Assembly (NCBI GenBank): GCA_016713985.1
Contig: JADJOD010000014.1
Coordinates: 101,541-165,540, forward strand
Direction of reading: 5' to 3'
Length of the DNA: 64,000 nt
Origin: Lewinellaceae bacterium
Lineage (GTDB): Bacteria > Bacteroidota > Bacteroidia > Chitinophagales > Saprospiraceae
Part shown: piece by piece, positions 54,101-62,404 of the stretch
Layout of the letters: the number at the start of each line of letters is the position of its first letter
Position numbering within the stretch: the stretch's first letter is position 1
The notes under the pieces: generated by a model
What the model was told of the DNA's origin: nothing
The model's input: only the letters and a program-made list of their open reading frames with translations
Database searches by the model: none
Program-made: the position numbers and the translations under genes

Positions 54101-55879
54101 ATTGACAACGACCATATTATCTCCATCTATTCGGGTGACGACGCCGGAACAAGTTTGGACAACACAACCATTTTTTTACAAAAAAACACGTTAAACGGCG
54201 ACCTGGTATGGATTCGGAAATTCGACCTCGGCGCCGGATTTTCCAATGAAATTGCCGAGGAGGTGGTGCGTGTAGCCGACGGTTATGTGCTTATGGGGCG
54301 CAACCGCAGCGGGCCGGGCGATTTGTTTTTCCTGAAAACCAACCAAGAGGGGCATTTGCAGTGGGCTAAAAAACTCGACATCGCCAACGACAATTTTGCG
54401 GGTTTCGGCCGTGAACAATCTCAGTTGATGAGCTTCGATAACGGGCTGTACTTTGCCGGCATGACGCAGAATGCGGCGACCGGGAAATCGGATATGCTGT
54501 TCGGCCGAATGAGTCTGGCAGGTAATATCGGCGCCGATTGTGGTTTTATCCAACCATTGGATGTGCTGGAAACCTCGATAGATTCCACCCAAAATACGCC
54601 GGTGACACTCCTTAAATTGGGAAACGGGAGTGCCTGGGCTGAATTTGCAACCCTTCCGGCCCCTGCTCCAACATCCCTGCCCGTAAATGCTGCTTGCCTC
54701 AGCTGCGGATCTCCCGGTTGCGACACCATACAAATTGCTCAGACCGTCGAATTCTGTCCCAATGATACCGTGTTCATCGGCGGCGAAGCATTCACACAAC
54801 CCGGTAAGGTGCTCGATACGATTTCCGGCACCGGAAACGATTGCGATACCCTCGTGACTTACACCTTGCAGCTTTATCAAAATCCGACGGTACAAATTCA
54901 ATGCCCTGTGAATATCAACGTAGAGGCCGCTTCGGGAGCGAATGCTGCGATTGTAAACTATGATATTCCGACGGCAAACAGCGATTGCCCGTGCAGCCCG
55001 GCGACGGCGGAATTGTTGCAGGGATTGGCGGGTGGAAGCAATTTTCCACTGGGCGCCACGCAGGTATGTTATATGGCCTCCGATGATTGCGGAGGTTCCA
55101 ATTCCTGTTGTTTTACGGTAACGGTGCAAAACGCGCCGCCGGAAGATGCCTGCGATGTAAAAACCACGCCTTGTGTCAAATTTGAAATCCTCGGTATTTT
55201 CCAAAACCCGGCAAAACAAAAAACTTACCGAATGCGGGTGACCAACTTCTGCACCAACAAACTGATTTACACCACGTTCCAGCTGCCCGACGGCCTTACG
55301 GCAGATGCCCCGGCGACCAATACGACCTACACGGCACCCAGCGGCCGGCAGTACGAAGTGCGCAATCCGAACTTCTCTCCTGCTTACTCCATTCGTTTCA
55401 AAGCCATCGGTAACGGTATCGCCGGCGGCCAATCCGACGTTTTTGAATACACCCTGCCGCAGCAGGCTGAACCGCTCTACATCCATGCCACCGCTCGAGT
55501 AGACCCGCAGGTTTATGTCGAAACACACCTGAACGTGTTCGGTTGCGAAGTGCAGCAAATATCCAGCCGCCCAACGGGCGATGTGAATGACCGGCAATCT
55601 GACCCGGACAACACCCCGGAAGATTTTGCCGTATTTCCAAATCCCGTGTCGGATGCGTTTTTTGTGCAGCTGCCCCCAGCATGGTCGGCACAACGAGTGC
55701 AACTCCGTGTGACGGATACTTATGGCCGGCAACTTTTCCACCAAACGGCAACGGCTGAAACAAATCTGCTGACGCTCGAATTGCCGGCAAACTGGCCTGC
55801 CGGACTCTACTACCTCGAAATTACCAACGAACAGGGAGAACGGCGAACGGGGCGTTTTGTACGGGCGGTGCAGCGGTAA
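51182..55879 (+). CDS. Large secreted repeat/HYR-domain protein, T9SS type A
   Basis: 1565 residues from ATG 51182; the TTG at 51155 would lengthen the signal peptide unnecessarily. After the signal (FTALFFCCLVLTPATLPAQA) two similar ~370-residue blocks occur (about 80-450 and 745-1115), each with strands of the kind MVILVDKNMEMIWTQTMDLG and SLAIIKMTPTGDILWVDRID, recalling delta-60/PQQ-like propellers. Between and after are C-rich segments (GCDTIVTYTL), then a HYR-like domain (VQIQCPVNINVEAASGANAA), a conserved beta domain (CVKFEILGIFQNPAKQKTYR) and a T9SS type A sorting domain (FAVFPNPVSDAFFVQLPPAW to GRFVRAVQR). The REP array starts 9 nt after its stop. Confidence 0.82.
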   Translation: MLINPTHRILLPNPLKPVFTALFFCCLVLTPATLPAQAFSAGMSPDIKISGAGMTSQIDSFCGTAFFKRLFIQGQSTAGYNIVPAPNGNFFLATSVNEKTMVILVDKNMEMIWTQTMDLGAGNDAVTDMRLDAEGQIIGVGNAGGAPVACFAFKMNAVTGQLIWRSQLNSPINSYFTRILEKSNGTDNYFLFGQTDAVGGTGCNTLLMEINRNTGQLIWDRHYTLGSCEAFYDVYIENNQIYTCGRYNLNGGGQAGFRAALTVLDMDGNVQWSRHYLRSMSQTARLHANELLPDNGGIVLFGWGSDVSISLTETAFQLMKTDSAGALEWAKKYEVTGGNEERAFRLINLPDGYLMCGTFVRPGAAGKEIGLIKTDKIGGFLWGKSYGVNGEDRLNDVLLVADTLYLIGSTQKGGIFDILVGKLDLDGNVDTQCSFVKPLDLAVSDYPDPLDEYHTLTELNVTHNYSTAALPVQGVENVTTEAICLKICDTGCDKPDAGVTIDSLYCDGSSTVIKLRIHNTGFAPYPANSLLSFYDADPTTSAANLLKTMPVAIAIDTGAYLSVEIYDGHTFLPVSGNFVLYAVVNDGGNLSTPFPLSSLANAGIQECDYTNNAGSHPFAASGTPLLDLGPDVAVCPGAGFLIPANSGFFQYQWQDGSGEPFFTAQTPGVYWVQTTDVCGFKQADSINVAFLPYNQRAETIGLCTGDSVLINGVYYTQSGTVTDTLANTGSGCDTIVTYTLVPDISFLKVLGREDANEAALGIYDAKDGNLYVSGIVGGDSLAIIKMTPTGDILWVDRIDFIDDRIEYIAEMFVDDEGMLVGAGTFSNIQEGFGFRYDPATHTLLWSKRLILAGCQLLGIFQKPNTGNYRVYMNAPAPLQIGTRTVQWDISKTTGSAILGTATRYFVDTSDLINNMVLHQGKIYACGSSTFTGFGTAGRRQSLTRLDLDGNVEWSRLGPAGPNTVQWMTGNDLLIDNDHIISIYSGDDAGTSLDNTTIFLQKNTLNGDLVWIRKFDLGAGFSNEIAEEVVRVADGYVLMGRNRSGPGDLFFLKTNQEGHLQWAKKLDIANDNFAGFGREQSQLMSFDNGLYFAGMTQNAATGKSDMLFGRMSLAGNIGADCGFIQPLDVLETSIDSTQNTPVTLLKLGNGSAWAEFATLPAPAPTSLPVNAACLSCGSPGCDTIQIAQTVEFCPNDTVFIGGEAFTQPGKVLDTISGTGNDCDTLVTYTLQLYQNPTVQIQCPVNINVEAASGANAAIVNYDIPTANSDCPCSPATAELLQGLAGGSNFPLGATQVCYMASDDCGGSNSCCFTVTVQNAPPEDACDVKTTPCVKFEILGIFQNPAKQKTYRMRVTNFCTNKLIYTTFQLPDGLTADAPATNTTYTAPSGRQYEVRNPNFSPAYSIRFKAIGNGIAGGQSDVFEYTLPQQAEPLYIHATARVDPQVYVETHLNVFGCEVQQISSRPTGDVNDRQSDPDNTPEDFAVFPNPVSDAFFVQLPPAWSAQRVQLRVTDTYGRQLFHQTATAETNLLTLELPANWPAGLYYLEITNEQGERRTGRFVRAVQR

Positions 55880-55887
55880 AGGTGTAT

Positions 55888-57179
55888 GACGGACTTCCAG
55901 GTCCGTCAAATCGCTTGCGTGGCGCCCAAAAAGGTTAAAAACGCTATATCGTTGCATTTGTGGACGGACTTCCAAGTCCGTCAAATCGCTTGCGTGGCGC
56001 AAAAAGAGGTTGCAAAGACTGCTCGTTGCATTTGTGGACGGACTTGGAAGTCCGTCGTACGGGTCGTTATGTATGACGGACTTCAAGTCCGTCAAATCGC
56101 TTGCGTGGCGCCCAAAAGGTTAAAACGCTATATCGTTGCATTTGTGGACGGACTTGGAAGTCCGTCGTGTCGTTATGACGGTGTCGAAGTTGCGGGCGCA
56201 AAGGGCTCCCGTTGGGACGGACTTGGAAGTCGGTCGTTATGTATGACGGACTTCAGTCCGTCAAATCGCTGCGTGGCGCCAAGGTTAAAACGCATCGTTG
56301 CTTGTGGACGGACGAAGTCCGTCGTGGTCGTATGTATGACGGACTTCCAAGTCCGTCAAATCCGCGGCGCCAAAGGTTGAAAGACTGCTCGTTGCATTTG
56401 TGGACGGACTTGGAAGTCCGCAGGTCGTTATATGACGGACTTCCAAGTCCGTCAAATCCTGCGTGGCGCCCAAAAGGTTAAAACGCTAATCGGTTTGTGG
56501 ACGGACTTGAAGTCCGTCCGGTCGTTATGTAGACGGACTTCCGTCCGTCAAATCCTGCGCGGCGCCCAAAAGGTTAAAAACGCTATATCGTTGCTTTGTG
56601 GACGGACTTGGAAGTCCGTCGTACAGGTCGTTATGTATGACGCTTAGTCCGTCAAATCGCTTGCGTGGCGCCCAAAAAGGTTAAAAACGCTATATCGTTG
56701 CATTTGTGGACGGACTTGGAAGTCCGTCGTACAGGTCGTTATGTATGACGGACTTCCAAGTCCGTCAAATCGCTTGCGTGGCGCAAAAAGAGGTTGCAAA
56801 GACTGCTCGTTGCATTTGTGGACGGACTTGGAAGTCCGTCGTACGGAGTCGTTATGTATGACGGACTTCCAAGTCCGTCAAATCGCTTGCGTGGCGCCCA
56901 AAAAGGTTAAAAACGCTATATCGTTGCATTTGTGGACGGACTTGGAAGTCCGTCGTACGGGTCGTTATGTATGACGGACTTCCAAGTCCGTCAAATCGCT
57001 TGCGTGGCGCAAAAAGAGGTTGCAAAGACTGCTCGTTGCATTTGTGGACGGACTTGGAAGTCCGTCGTACGGGTCGTTATGTATGACGGACTTCCAAGTC
57101 CGTCAAATCGCTTGCGTGGCGCCCAAAAAGGTTAAAAACGCTATATCGTTGCATTTGTGGACGGACTTGGAAGTCCGTC
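55888..57179. repeat. REP/BIME array, ~24 palindromes
   Basis: The 20-nt imperfect palindrome GACGGACTTCCAAGTCCGTC (arms GACGGACTT/AAGTCCGTC, CC centre) alternates with its inverse (GG centre), giving inverted pairs with a 112-113-bp period in intact parts (starts 56747, 56860, 56973, 57085; inverse at 56821, 56935, 57047, 57160). Two long-linker versions occur, one containing AAAAAGGTTAAAAACGC and one AAAAAGAGGTTGCAAAG. Copies between about 56075 and 56660 have many small deletions. The array exactly fills the gap between two genes' stop codons. Confidence 0.92.
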
Positions 57180-57187
57180 GTACGGGT

Positions 57188-57817
57188 CTAAAGTTGAATG
57201 GATGGATGCAGGAAAGTTAAAGGCCAGTCTGTCCAGTTTTTGACCATTCCTGCCTTTACCGGATTTTGTAAGATATACTGCACAATTCGCTCAAACTCGC
57301 CATCTTTCCGGACAACATGGTCATAACTTTCATCCTGCCAGAAAGCGCCGGTTCTGCCCAAAATTTTGTTGCATTGCCGGGCAGTGAACCCTTTGTGTGA
57401 TTGCAACAATTTATACAACGGCCGTTGTTGAAGTTTATGAGTAAGCAACACATGAACATGATTAGGCATGATGCAAAATGCCCAGACATCGGCTTCTTCT
57501 TTACCGATAAAAAGAAGCGAGTCAAATATTTCTTGCCCTATTTCCGGTATTTTCAACCAATACGGTTCATTCAGGTTAGTATCTAATGCTTGTTCATACA
57601 AGACGAAATATCGTATTTGTAACCTGCGAATTTCGCCAGGCAACAAACTGGGGTCTTGGCATACCCGCTTCACTGCGGCCAACTCCTGCTCAGTTGTTTC
57701 CCGGATTTCATGTATGATGTGTTTGGGAACAGACCCTTTCAGCCGGTAAGTAATGAAGAATGTGCCCCCGGGAGGGTGCCAATGCGGTAGGTGCCGCTCA
57801 TAATAGGTGGGGGTCAT
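57188..57817 (-). CDS. REP-associated tyrosine transposase (RAYT)
   Basis: 209 residues from the ATG at 57817 (MTPTYYERHLPHWHPPGGTF); the frame continues upstream through REP sequence, which is rejected as coding. It belongs to the Y1 (IS200-like) HUH nucleases: the metal-binding HxH is H120 and H122 in FCIMPNHVHVLL. The RAYT hallmarks follow: HKGFTARQCNKILGRTGAFW, QDESYDHVVRKDGEFERIVQ and YILQNPVKAGMV. RAYTs cut and rejoin REP single-stranded DNA and are held to spread REPs. The stop codon touches the REP array, and two REP remnants lie upstream. No frameshift seen, so it may be active. Confidence 0.92.
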   Translation of the reverse strand: MTPTYYERHLPHWHPPGGTFFITYRLKGSVPKHIIHEIRETTEQELAAVKRVCQDPSLLPGEIRRLQIRYFVLYEQALDTNLNEPYWLKIPEIGQEIFDSLLFIGKEEADVWAFCIMPNHVHVLLTHKLQQRPLYKLLQSHKGFTARQCNKILGRTGAFWQDESYDHVVRKDGEFERIVQYILQNPVKAGMVKNWTDWPLTFLHPSIQL

Positions 57818-57842
57818 AATTTCTAAATTTGTTGATAAATAT

Positions 57843-57949
57843 ATATCTGTACGGCGGATTTCCAAATCTCTGTTATCTCGCAGGGGGTGTTGAATCGGGA
57901 AACGCGATGCCTGCCGTAGAGCGGCGGCGGACTTGGAAGTCCGGCGTAC
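57843..57949. repeat. REP-like palindromes flanking the RAYT gene on its 5' side
   Basis: GGCGGATTTCCAAATCT near 57854 and GGCGGACTTGGAAGTCCGGC near 57926 are variants of the GGCGGACTT-type palindrome, unlike the GACGGACTT type on the other side. The second lies within the 47-nt block shared with 44404-44450. The remaining bases of 57818-57999 show nothing else. Confidence 0.75.
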
Positions 57950-57999
57950 ATTCCTCGCCACGTTTGTATCTTTTGATCAGGCGCGAGCAATACGAATGC

Positions 58000-59319
58000 T
58001 CACTTCCGCTTCGGCGCCTTCTTGATCGGCTTCTTGTACTTCATCTCCCGCAGGTGTTTGGTTTTGTTGCCGAGGTTCACCTTTTTGTTTTTTGCCTTTT
58101 TTTCGTGGAATGCCCCCACTGGCCGGGGGGGTAATTTGAGTTGAATTTCGGGGATGACGGATCGTTCACTTTCAATCAGTTGTTCCGAAATCGCCAGGCC
58201 TTCGGGCAGGGGCAGCACCGGGATTTCCTTTTCCATGAGGGTTTCGATGGCCGTTTGCGCGTCGTGTTCGGCGTCGGTGCTGAAAAGAATGGCAATGCCG
58301 TCGCGGTCGGCACGGCCGGTGCGCCCGATGCGGTGGATGTAGGTCTCGGGTTCGGCGGGAGTGTCCACATTGATGACGTGTGTCACATCCGAGACGTCCA
58401 GCCCGCGTGCCAGCAGGTCGGTGGTGATCAGGCCCCGGCACAGACCTTTTTCAAATTTCGCCACGGCATTCATCCGGAAATTCTGGGATTTGTTGGCGTG
58501 AATGACGTCAAACTGATCCGGAAAATCGATTTCCAGTTGTTCGTGAATCAGATCGGCCATTCTTTTGGTCGGACCAAAAATCAACACTTTTTGCATGGTA
58601 TCGTCGGTGGCGAGCAGGTGTTTGAGCAGGTTGATTTTGGTGTGGAAATTCGGCGCGTGATAGAGGCGTTGTTCGATCCGTTCCAGCGGAGTACCGGCGC
58701 GTACGGCTTCGACGTTGACCGGCGCGTTAAAAAATATGCCGATCAGTTCGTCCACTTCCTCCGTCATGGTGGCCGAAAACAACAGGTTTTGCCTTTTGCG
58801 GGGCAGCAGGTCGAGAATATTGGTCAGTTGTGCGCGAAAGCCGAGGTTAAACATTTCATCCACCTCGTCGATCACAAACTGGCGGATGTGTTTCAGGCTC
58901 AGAACGCGGGTCAGGGCCAGGTCCACCAGGCGGCCCGGTGTGGCGACCAGAATATCCAATCCATTGGCAACCAATTGTTTTTGCGTATTGATATTGGTGC
59001 CGCCGTACACACCTTCCACCCGGATGTTCAGGTAAGTGGTGAGTTTTTTGATTTCGCCGACTAATTGGATCACCAATTCGCGGGTCGGCACCACAATCAG
59101 TACGCGGGGTTCTTTTTGACTGGAAAAAGTCAGTTGGCGCAGGATGGGCAAGAGGTAGGCGAATGTTTTTCCGGTACCGGTTTGTGCAACCCCCACCACG
59201 TCTCGGCCCGACATGACTACCGAAAAGACTTTTTGCTGAATAGGGGTGGGTTGGGTGAATCCCAAATCATGGAGGGCATTCAGCAACGCGGAATTCAAAT
59301 TCAAGTTTTCAAAAGTCAT
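58000..59319 (-). CDS. DEAD-box-type ATP-dependent RNA helicase (DEVD variant)
   Basis: 439 residues, RhlE/CsdA-like size. Q motif FTQPTPIQQKVF, motif I AQTGTGKT, Ia PTRELVIQL, Ib TPGRLVDLA, motif II DEVD (VIDEVDEMFNLGF) in place of DEAD, motif III SAT, then motif IV (KVLIFGPTKRMADLI), motif V (TTDLLARGLDVSDVTHVIN) and motif VI (HRIGRTGRA). The basic tail (NKKVNLGNKTKHLREMKYKK and PIKKAPKRK) should bind RNA. It likely unwinds structured RNA in ribosome assembly or mRNA decay. DEVD keeps the catalytic D and E, so ATPase activity should remain. Start MTFENLNLNSALLNAL is standard. Confidence 0.92.
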   Translation of the reverse strand: MTFENLNLNSALLNALHDLGFTQPTPIQQKVFSVVMSGRDVVGVAQTGTGKTFAYLLPILRQLTFSSQKEPRVLIVVPTRELVIQLVGEIKKLTTYLNIRVEGVYGGTNINTQKQLVANGLDILVATPGRLVDLALTRVLSLKHIRQFVIDEVDEMFNLGFRAQLTNILDLLPRKRQNLLFSATMTEEVDELIGIFFNAPVNVEAVRAGTPLERIEQRLYHAPNFHTKINLLKHLLATDDTMQKVLIFGPTKRMADLIHEQLEIDFPDQFDVIHANKSQNFRMNAVAKFEKGLCRGLITTDLLARGLDVSDVTHVINVDTPAEPETYIHRIGRTGRADRDGIAILFSTDAEHDAQTAIETLMEKEIPVLPLPEGLAISEQLIESERSVIPEIQLKLPPRPVGAFHEKKAKNKKVNLGNKTKHLREMKYKKPIKKAPKRK

Positions 59320-59605
59320 ATCGCAATAGCCGGATTTGCCGCGAAGGTAGGGCGATACGGGTGAAATGAATTTTTTCCCGCGTATATTCTGCCCGGCGAA
59401 GAAACGTTTTCTGCCTGTGAAAGCGACGACCTCCGTGTTTTTAACGGCGTCATTCAGGTTACTTTCCTCTGGGTAGCCCTGTGCAACTGGATGCGGGAAA
59501 ATCCCGACTCCTCCGATGATGATACTTCCGGGGTGATAAGGGTTGACGGCATTGATTTACCCGGTAATAAATTGTGCGTCAACCCTTATCATGTTATCAA
59601 TCCCA
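59320..59605. other. Spacer between helicase and porin genes with a 15-bp inverted repeat
   Basis: Arms 59534-59548 and 59577-59591 are perfect inverse copies around a 28-nt loop; this is downstream of the porin gene on the minus strand and may end its transcript. A plus-strand frame through about 59396-59666 is open but has no convincing start, so I do not call it a gene. Confidence 0.55.
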
Positions 59606-60835
59606 TCAATAATTTACCTGAATCTGAAGCCGCAGCAAACGCCCTTTTTCATCGTATGCGGTTTTAAAATCATCGTATTTGCGGTTACTGATCGCATAAG
59701 CAAGGGTCAGTTCCAGGTTTTTAAAAACCTGCCATTCGAGGCCGATCTCCGTTTCGTTCAAATCATAATTACGGGCATCGGTTTCGTGTTTTTTACCGCC
59801 GTCGTATACCTGATAACGGACATAAGGAGTCAGGTAAAAGGATTTGACCTTTGTGCGGAAAGAAGCGGTCACGTAGCCGCCCTGTAGTTTTTGAACGCGG
59901 ATGGAATCCGTTGCAGGATCGAAAGCAGGGCTTTCCCCGATATTATATTCGGCCTGAATACCAAAGGGTTGCGGGAATAACACAAAGGAAAATGCGATGC
60001 GGCGGTCTGTAAACGTGGGGTTTTCACGGATTTTAACACCTGCCGAGATCTGGTCCTTGGCGAGTGTAAATTTACCGGAATATGCCTGAATACCCGACTC
60101 AACGATTTGATTCCCGATCTGGAAAGGGTACGACAGGCGCGCCACGACGTGCTGGTTGTTGTTTAATTCCGGTTTATTGGTCACCTGGCCGTTGTAAAGG
60201 CCAAGAGCAAAAACGCCGTAGTCGCCCGCACCCTTGAGGCCCTCATCCACCAGCCGTTTTAACAGTGTTAACCGTTTTTCCGGTGTAAACAGGAAAAAGG
60301 CGCCAAAATCGCGTTCGTTTGGCACACCGGAATTCAAAGCGTCAACCCGGTCAAAAGGCAGGCGGTTAGAACTCGATTGCATGTTTTCGAAGCCGAAAGG
60401 GACTTTGCTTTGGCCAAATCGCAGCCGGTAAGTTTTCTTTTTATCAAACGCATAGTCGAAGTACGCATCCCGGAGTTGCAAAAAATGTTTGCTCGTGCTG
60501 CTTGCATCCGAGGAATAATCGAACTGGATGTACAAAAACAGCCGGTCATGCGGGTTTCCGCTAAAAACGAGGCGTGCCCGGCGAAATTCAAACCCCTGAT
60601 TTTTGCCGATCCCCTTGTCGCATTGATCGCATTGAAGATTGGGGTTGGACTCGGCGAGGCGGTTGTAGCGAAACTGGGCATAACCCCGCAGGCCGATTTT
60701 ATCGTACCACTTGGCATTGGAATGGCTTTGCGGTGCGGGTGTTTTTTTCAAAGAATCCTGCGGAGTGCCCTGGGCACAAACTCCGGCCATGAAAAAATAC
60801 ACCAGCACTGCAGCCGTGAAACGGTGCAGGAACAT
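59606..60835 (-). CDS. Phosphate-selective porin (OprO/OprP type)
   Basis: 409 residues. Signal peptide MFLHRFTAAVLVYFFMAGVCAQ. The barrel begins YDKIGLRGYAQFRYNRLAES. The OprP/O family pattern is visible in GFEFRRARLVFSGNPHDRLF, YIQFDYSSDAS and RLRFGQSKVPFGFENMQSSS with RLPFDRVDALNSG. The protein ends in a beta-strand with an aromatic last residue (RLLRLQIQVNY), as outer-membrane barrels do. It is 48 nt downstream of the PiT transporter gene in the same direction, so outer- and inner-membrane phosphate uptake appear to be one operon. Substrate preference is inferred from family and context. Confidence 0.85.
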   Translation of the reverse strand: MFLHRFTAAVLVYFFMAGVCAQGTPQDSLKKTPAPQSHSNAKWYDKIGLRGYAQFRYNRLAESNPNLQCDQCDKGIGKNQGFEFRRARLVFSGNPHDRLFLYIQFDYSSDASSTSKHFLQLRDAYFDYAFDKKKTYRLRFGQSKVPFGFENMQSSSNRLPFDRVDALNSGVPNERDFGAFFLFTPEKRLTLLKRLVDEGLKGAGDYGVFALGLYNGQVTNKPELNNNQHVVARLSYPFQIGNQIVESGIQAYSGKFTLAKDQISAGVKIRENPTFTDRRIAFSFVLFPQPFGIQAEYNIGESPAFDPATDSIRVQKLQGGYVTASFRTKVKSFYLTPYVRYQVYDGGKKHETDARNYDLNETEIGLEWQVFKNLELTLAYAISNRKYDDFKTAYDEKGRLLRLQIQVNY

Positions 60836-60883
60836 AGGTTAGGAACAGTAAAATGTTAAAAAATGGATACAGTCAGGCCTGAC

Positions 60884-62275
60884 TCAGGCAAACAAACGGA
60901 ATAAAAAGAACAGTAATGCCGATAACACCATCGTCACCGGCAGGGTAAGGAGCCAGGCCAGGGCGATGTTGGTGATCGTCTTTTTACGCAAATTAGTAAC
61001 CCCGCCCTGCGCGACCATCGTGCCGGCAATGCCGGATGATAATACGTGGGTGGTGCTCACCGGCAACGCAAACGCACTGCTGACGCCGATGGTCGCTGCC
61101 GCGCACAACTCTGCACTGGCGCCCTGCGCGTACGTCAGGTGGCTTTTGCCGATTTTTTCACCGATCGTGACAACAATTCGTTTCCAGCCGATCATGGTAC
61201 CAAATCCAAGGCAAAAGGCGATCAGTGCTACTACCCACAAGGGCGAAAACTCGTAGGATTTGGCGAGGTTTTTTACTTCTGATTTTACAACTTTTGCCGT
61301 TTGGCCGCTGATAATGCCACCTTTGACGGCTGATTCAAGGTTTTATTCAGGCCCTGAATGGATTTGCGTGCGGCAAAAATTTCCTCTTTCACCGTTGTGT
61401 CGGTGGTGTCAAGTTGCGCTGCCAGGGAGCCACACTTCCCGGACAACACGCGAAGGCTTTCTGCGTGTTCGGTATCGGTGGAAGCGGTTTGTGTCAGGGT
61501 GAGTTCCATTTTCCGGGCGCTGCCAGCCAGATCGCCGGGAGGCAATTTCGGATCCATGGCAAATTGCAGGGGTAAAAACGCCATCATGACCACGAGCAGC
61601 AGACCGACCCCTTTTTGGCCGTCGTTATTGCCGTGGAAATAACTTACCAGGGTGCAGGTGGTGATCAGAATCGCCCGTATCCAGACCGGAGGCGCCTTTT
61701 TGGTATCGTCGGGTGACTTAAAAATGGTTTTTTTCTTGATGGTTATTTTCAGAATATACATCAGGAGGATGGCCAGACTGAAACCGAACAAGGGAGAAAT
61801 AAGCAGGGAAAGGCCGATATCGGCGGCTTTGGCCCAGTTGGGGCCGGCTCCGGCGTGTACGGTCCAAAATGCAAAACCCCCGCCCAGCAGCGAGCCGATC
61901 AGGGTATGTGAACTGGAGCAGGGAATGCCGAAATACCAGGTGCCGAGGTTCCAGGAAATGGCGGAAAACAAGATGGCCATTACCATAGCGATGTTTTCAG
62001 CCAGTGGAACCGTCAACATATCGTTTATGGGCATAAGTTTAACGATACCCATCGCCACGGCCACACCGCCAAGCAATGCGCCCAGAAAATTCCAGCAACC
62101 GGACCAAACTACGGCAAAAACAGGAGGAAGGGTTTTGGTGTAAAATAACGGTAGCAACTGCGTTTGCAGTGTCGTGGAAGCCGTTGATTGCTTCAAAAAT
62201 ACAAACTGCTGCCAGACAAAGCAATAACATCACGGATATTTCCGTGGACAGGCCTGCAATAAAGCCAAGAGTCAT
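60884..62275 (-). CDS. Inorganic phosphate transporter, PiT family, two frameshifts
   Basis: 463 residues after repair, similar to PitA. It imports metal-phosphate by cation symport through ~10 membrane helices. The PiT signature is in both halves: EAINGFHDTANAVATVI (N-terminal) and HGNNDGQKGVGLLLVV (middle), followed by GTMIGWKRIVVTIGEKIGKS and PVSTTHVLSSGIAGTMVAQG. The frame breaks near 62160 (one extra T; repair gives VIYTKTLPPVFAVVW) and near 61328 (one missing A; repair gives LNKNLESAVKGGIISGQ). The shifts cancel in total length. A ~100-residue soluble segment around KMELTLTQTASTDTEHAES separates the halves. Promoter at 62331. Confidence 0.9.
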
Positions 62276-62330
62276 GGAGGGAAATAGGTTAGTAGTTTAA
62301 AAAAGAACTTGCAGGTTAGGAAACTCGCGA

Positions 62331-62338
62331 CAAAAGTA
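62331..62338 (-). promoter_or_regulatory. -7 box TACTTTTG for the phosphate operon
   Basis: Perfect TAnnTTTG on the minus strand, 56 nt before the PiT ATG. I could not recognise a Pho-box. Confidence 0.5.
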
Positions 62339-62404
62339 GTTGTGCCTTTGAATTCCACTGCCGGTTCAATATTAAGTTAATGTTAAGTCTTGGCGTGCGC
62401 TTTC

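Noticed and set aside
55888..57179. Periodic palindromic array looks like a CRISPR
   Set aside because: The intervening sequences are themselves repeated, palindromes alternate in orientation, spacing alternates 54 and 18 nt, and no cas gene is present. It fits REP/BIME.
55886..57220. Several plus-strand frames rich in TDFQVRQIACVAP-like repeats
   Set aside because: They are translations of the REP units in different frames and have no independent start, end or conserved domain.
59396..59666. Open plus-strand frame between helicase and porin
   Set aside because: Residues look protein-like in part, but no ATG, GTG or TTG start fits, and it runs into the porin gene and an inverted repeat. Possibly a gene remnant; not supported.
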